Positions 63,237-64,000 of a stretch of 64,000 nucleotides of DNA are shown piece after piece. A program made the position numbers and the translations under genes. The notes under the pieces were generated by a model. It did not search any database. It had not been told where the DNA came from and saw only the letters and a list, made by a program, of their open reading frames with translations. The stretch is from Synechococcus sp. CBW1002 (lineage in GTDB: Bacteria; Cyanobacteriota; Cyanobacteriia; PCC-6307; Cyanobiaceae). How positions within the stretch are numbered: the first letter of the stretch is position 1; the number at the start of each line of letters is the position of its first letter. Location of the stretch: the NCBI RefSeq assembly GCF_015840915.1, contig NZ_CP060398.1, positions 1,674,001 through 1,738,000 on the forward strand, written 5' to 3'.

Positions 63237-63292
63237 GGTCTGAAGGGTCGGGAGTGGGAACGGACGCCGCGAGCGGCTGGGCTAACGACGGG

Positions 63293-63685
63293 TCAGACGC
63301 GGCGGCGCTTGGAACGACGGCAACCGTTGTGGGGCAGGGGGGTCACGTCACGGATCAGGGTGATTTCCAGACCGGCCACCTGCAGGGCGCGGATCGCGGT
63401 TTCACGGCCGGAGCCTGGGCCACGCACCAGCACTTCGATCTGGCGCATGCCCTGCTCGAGGGCCCGGCGTGCGGCGGCTTCAGCGGCGGTCTGGGCAGCG
63501 AACGGCGTGCCTTTACGGGCGCCCTTGAAGCCACTGGCCCCGGCGGACGACCAGGAGATCACCTCACCGGCCGTGTCGGTGATCGAGACGATCGTGTTGT
63601 TGAAGGTGCTTTGAATGTGCGCGACGCCGTTGGGGACGTTGCGCTTCGTTTTCTTGGCGCCGGATTTCTTGGCTGGCTTGGCCAT
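63293..63685 (-). CDS. rpsK: 30S ribosomal protein S11
   Basis: A 130-residue S11. It shows [29 protein letters not shown] and the C-terminal [18 protein letters not shown]. The ATG is at 63685; the longer open frame upstream is unconserved. The 201-base gap to rpsM contains only a small GC hairpin near 63693-63708 and no gene. Confidence 0.97.
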   Translation of the reverse strand: MAKPAKKSGAKKTKRNVPNGVAHIQSTFNNTIVSITDTAGEVISWSSAGASGFKGARKGTPFAAQTAAEAAARRALEQGMRQIEVLVRGPGSGRETAIRALQVAGLEITLIRDVTPLPHNGCRRSKRRRV

Positions 63686-63886
63686 GGCAAAGGCCCTGCG
63701 GTTGCAGGGAGGTGATCGGAGGACTGAACGGAACACCCTGGTGACGCCCGAAGAAGCGATCCGGTAGCCAGGCGACCTGGCTGGAGCGATTCGTTTTGCC
63801 GTTGCGGCCGAAGCAGCAGCAGCGATGGGCGGCAGGGTGGGGAGATGGAAGAGAAGCGAGCGGAGCCGCAGATGCGGCGTCGCGTC

Positions 63887-64000
63887 TTACTTCTTCTTGC
63901 CGGCCACGGTTTTACGGGCACCGCGGCGGGTGCGGGCGTTGGTGCGGGTGCGCTGGCCGCGCACCGGCAGACCGGCGCGATGGCGGCGGCCCCGCAGGCA
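63887..64000 (-). CDS. rpsM: 30S ribosomal protein S13, C-terminal part (5' end outside window)
   Basis: The minus-strand frame reads [27 protein letters not shown] and ends AGKKK with a TAA at 63887-63889. This is the conserved basic C-terminal tail of S13. It continues beyond the window end. It heads the visible part of the alpha operon (rpsM-rpsK-rpoA-rplQ). Confidence 0.95.
   Translation of the reverse strand, partial: CLRGRRHRAGLPVRGQRTRTNARTRRGARKTVAGKKK

Overview
The window is a piece of a high-GC picocyanobacterial chromosome of the Synechococcus/Cyanobium type. The evidence is direct: psbA (photosystem II D1), psaA-psaB and psaI-psaL (photosystem I), ferredoxin-type glutamate synthase, cyanobacterial DapL, an RNase E with an arginine-rich tail, an Sll0418-like tocopherol/plastoquinone methyltransferase, and the ribosomal str and alpha operons in cyanobacterial order. 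The genus is inferred from gene order and base composition. No alignment was run.

Layout. 1-1.7 kb: the C-terminal end of an outer-membrane barrel and a SAM methyltransferase. 1.7-9.0 kb: an accessory block with a tight minus-strand run of cytosolic arylsulfatase, formylglycine-generating enzyme, DUF1622, DUF202 and a BASS-type transporter. A divergent AraC-family regulator, a second but frameshifted BASS transporter and an SMP-30/gluconolactonase-like gene lie beside it. This looks like a sulfate-ester (organosulfate) uptake and use module. 9.1-12.1 kb: psbA, encoding a Glu130 (high-light type) D1, and divergently a radical SAM protein that may act in photosystem II acclimation. 12.16-13.78 kb: an IS5-family element with an amber stop in its transposase, abutting the decapitated end of a sensor kinase. 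13.8-25.5 kb: housekeeping genes (CPBP protease, clpS, dapL, radical SAM/DUF2344, rne, rnhB, DUF1997, pheA, quinone methyltransferase, Lon-N protein). 25.5-30.4 kb: the str operon rpsL-rpsG-fusA-tuf-rpsJ on the minus strand. 30.4-38.8 kb: an IscA-like protein, a phosphodiester-glycosidase-like protein, glsF/gltB, lipA and tRNA-Pro(CGG).

38.9-42.9 kb is a second dynamic spot. A multi-PAS diguanylate cyclase has been split near its N-terminus by an IS1595-family element with a perfect 8-bp target duplication, and a decayed second GGDEF gene lies just upstream. 42.9-46.2 kb: a CbiG-CobJ fusion translationally coupled to a lipoprotein gene. 46.8-53.2 kb: psaA-psaB, a long gene-free spacer, then psaL and psaI on the other strand. 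53.4-58.2 kb: glycosyltransferase, NlpC/P60 hydrolase, serine hydrolase, tRNA-Ser(GCT), alr and an HNH nuclease. 58.3-64 kb: the 3' part of the alpha operon on the minus strand, rpsM(partial)-rpsK-rpoA-rplQ-truA-rplM-rpsI-rpmE-prfA.

The best candidates for something little described are the sulfatase/DUF1622/DUF202/BASS cluster, the psbA-linked radical SAM enzyme, the lipoprotein coupled to cobalamin synthesis, and a perfect 24-bp-arm palindrome over the truA stop codon.
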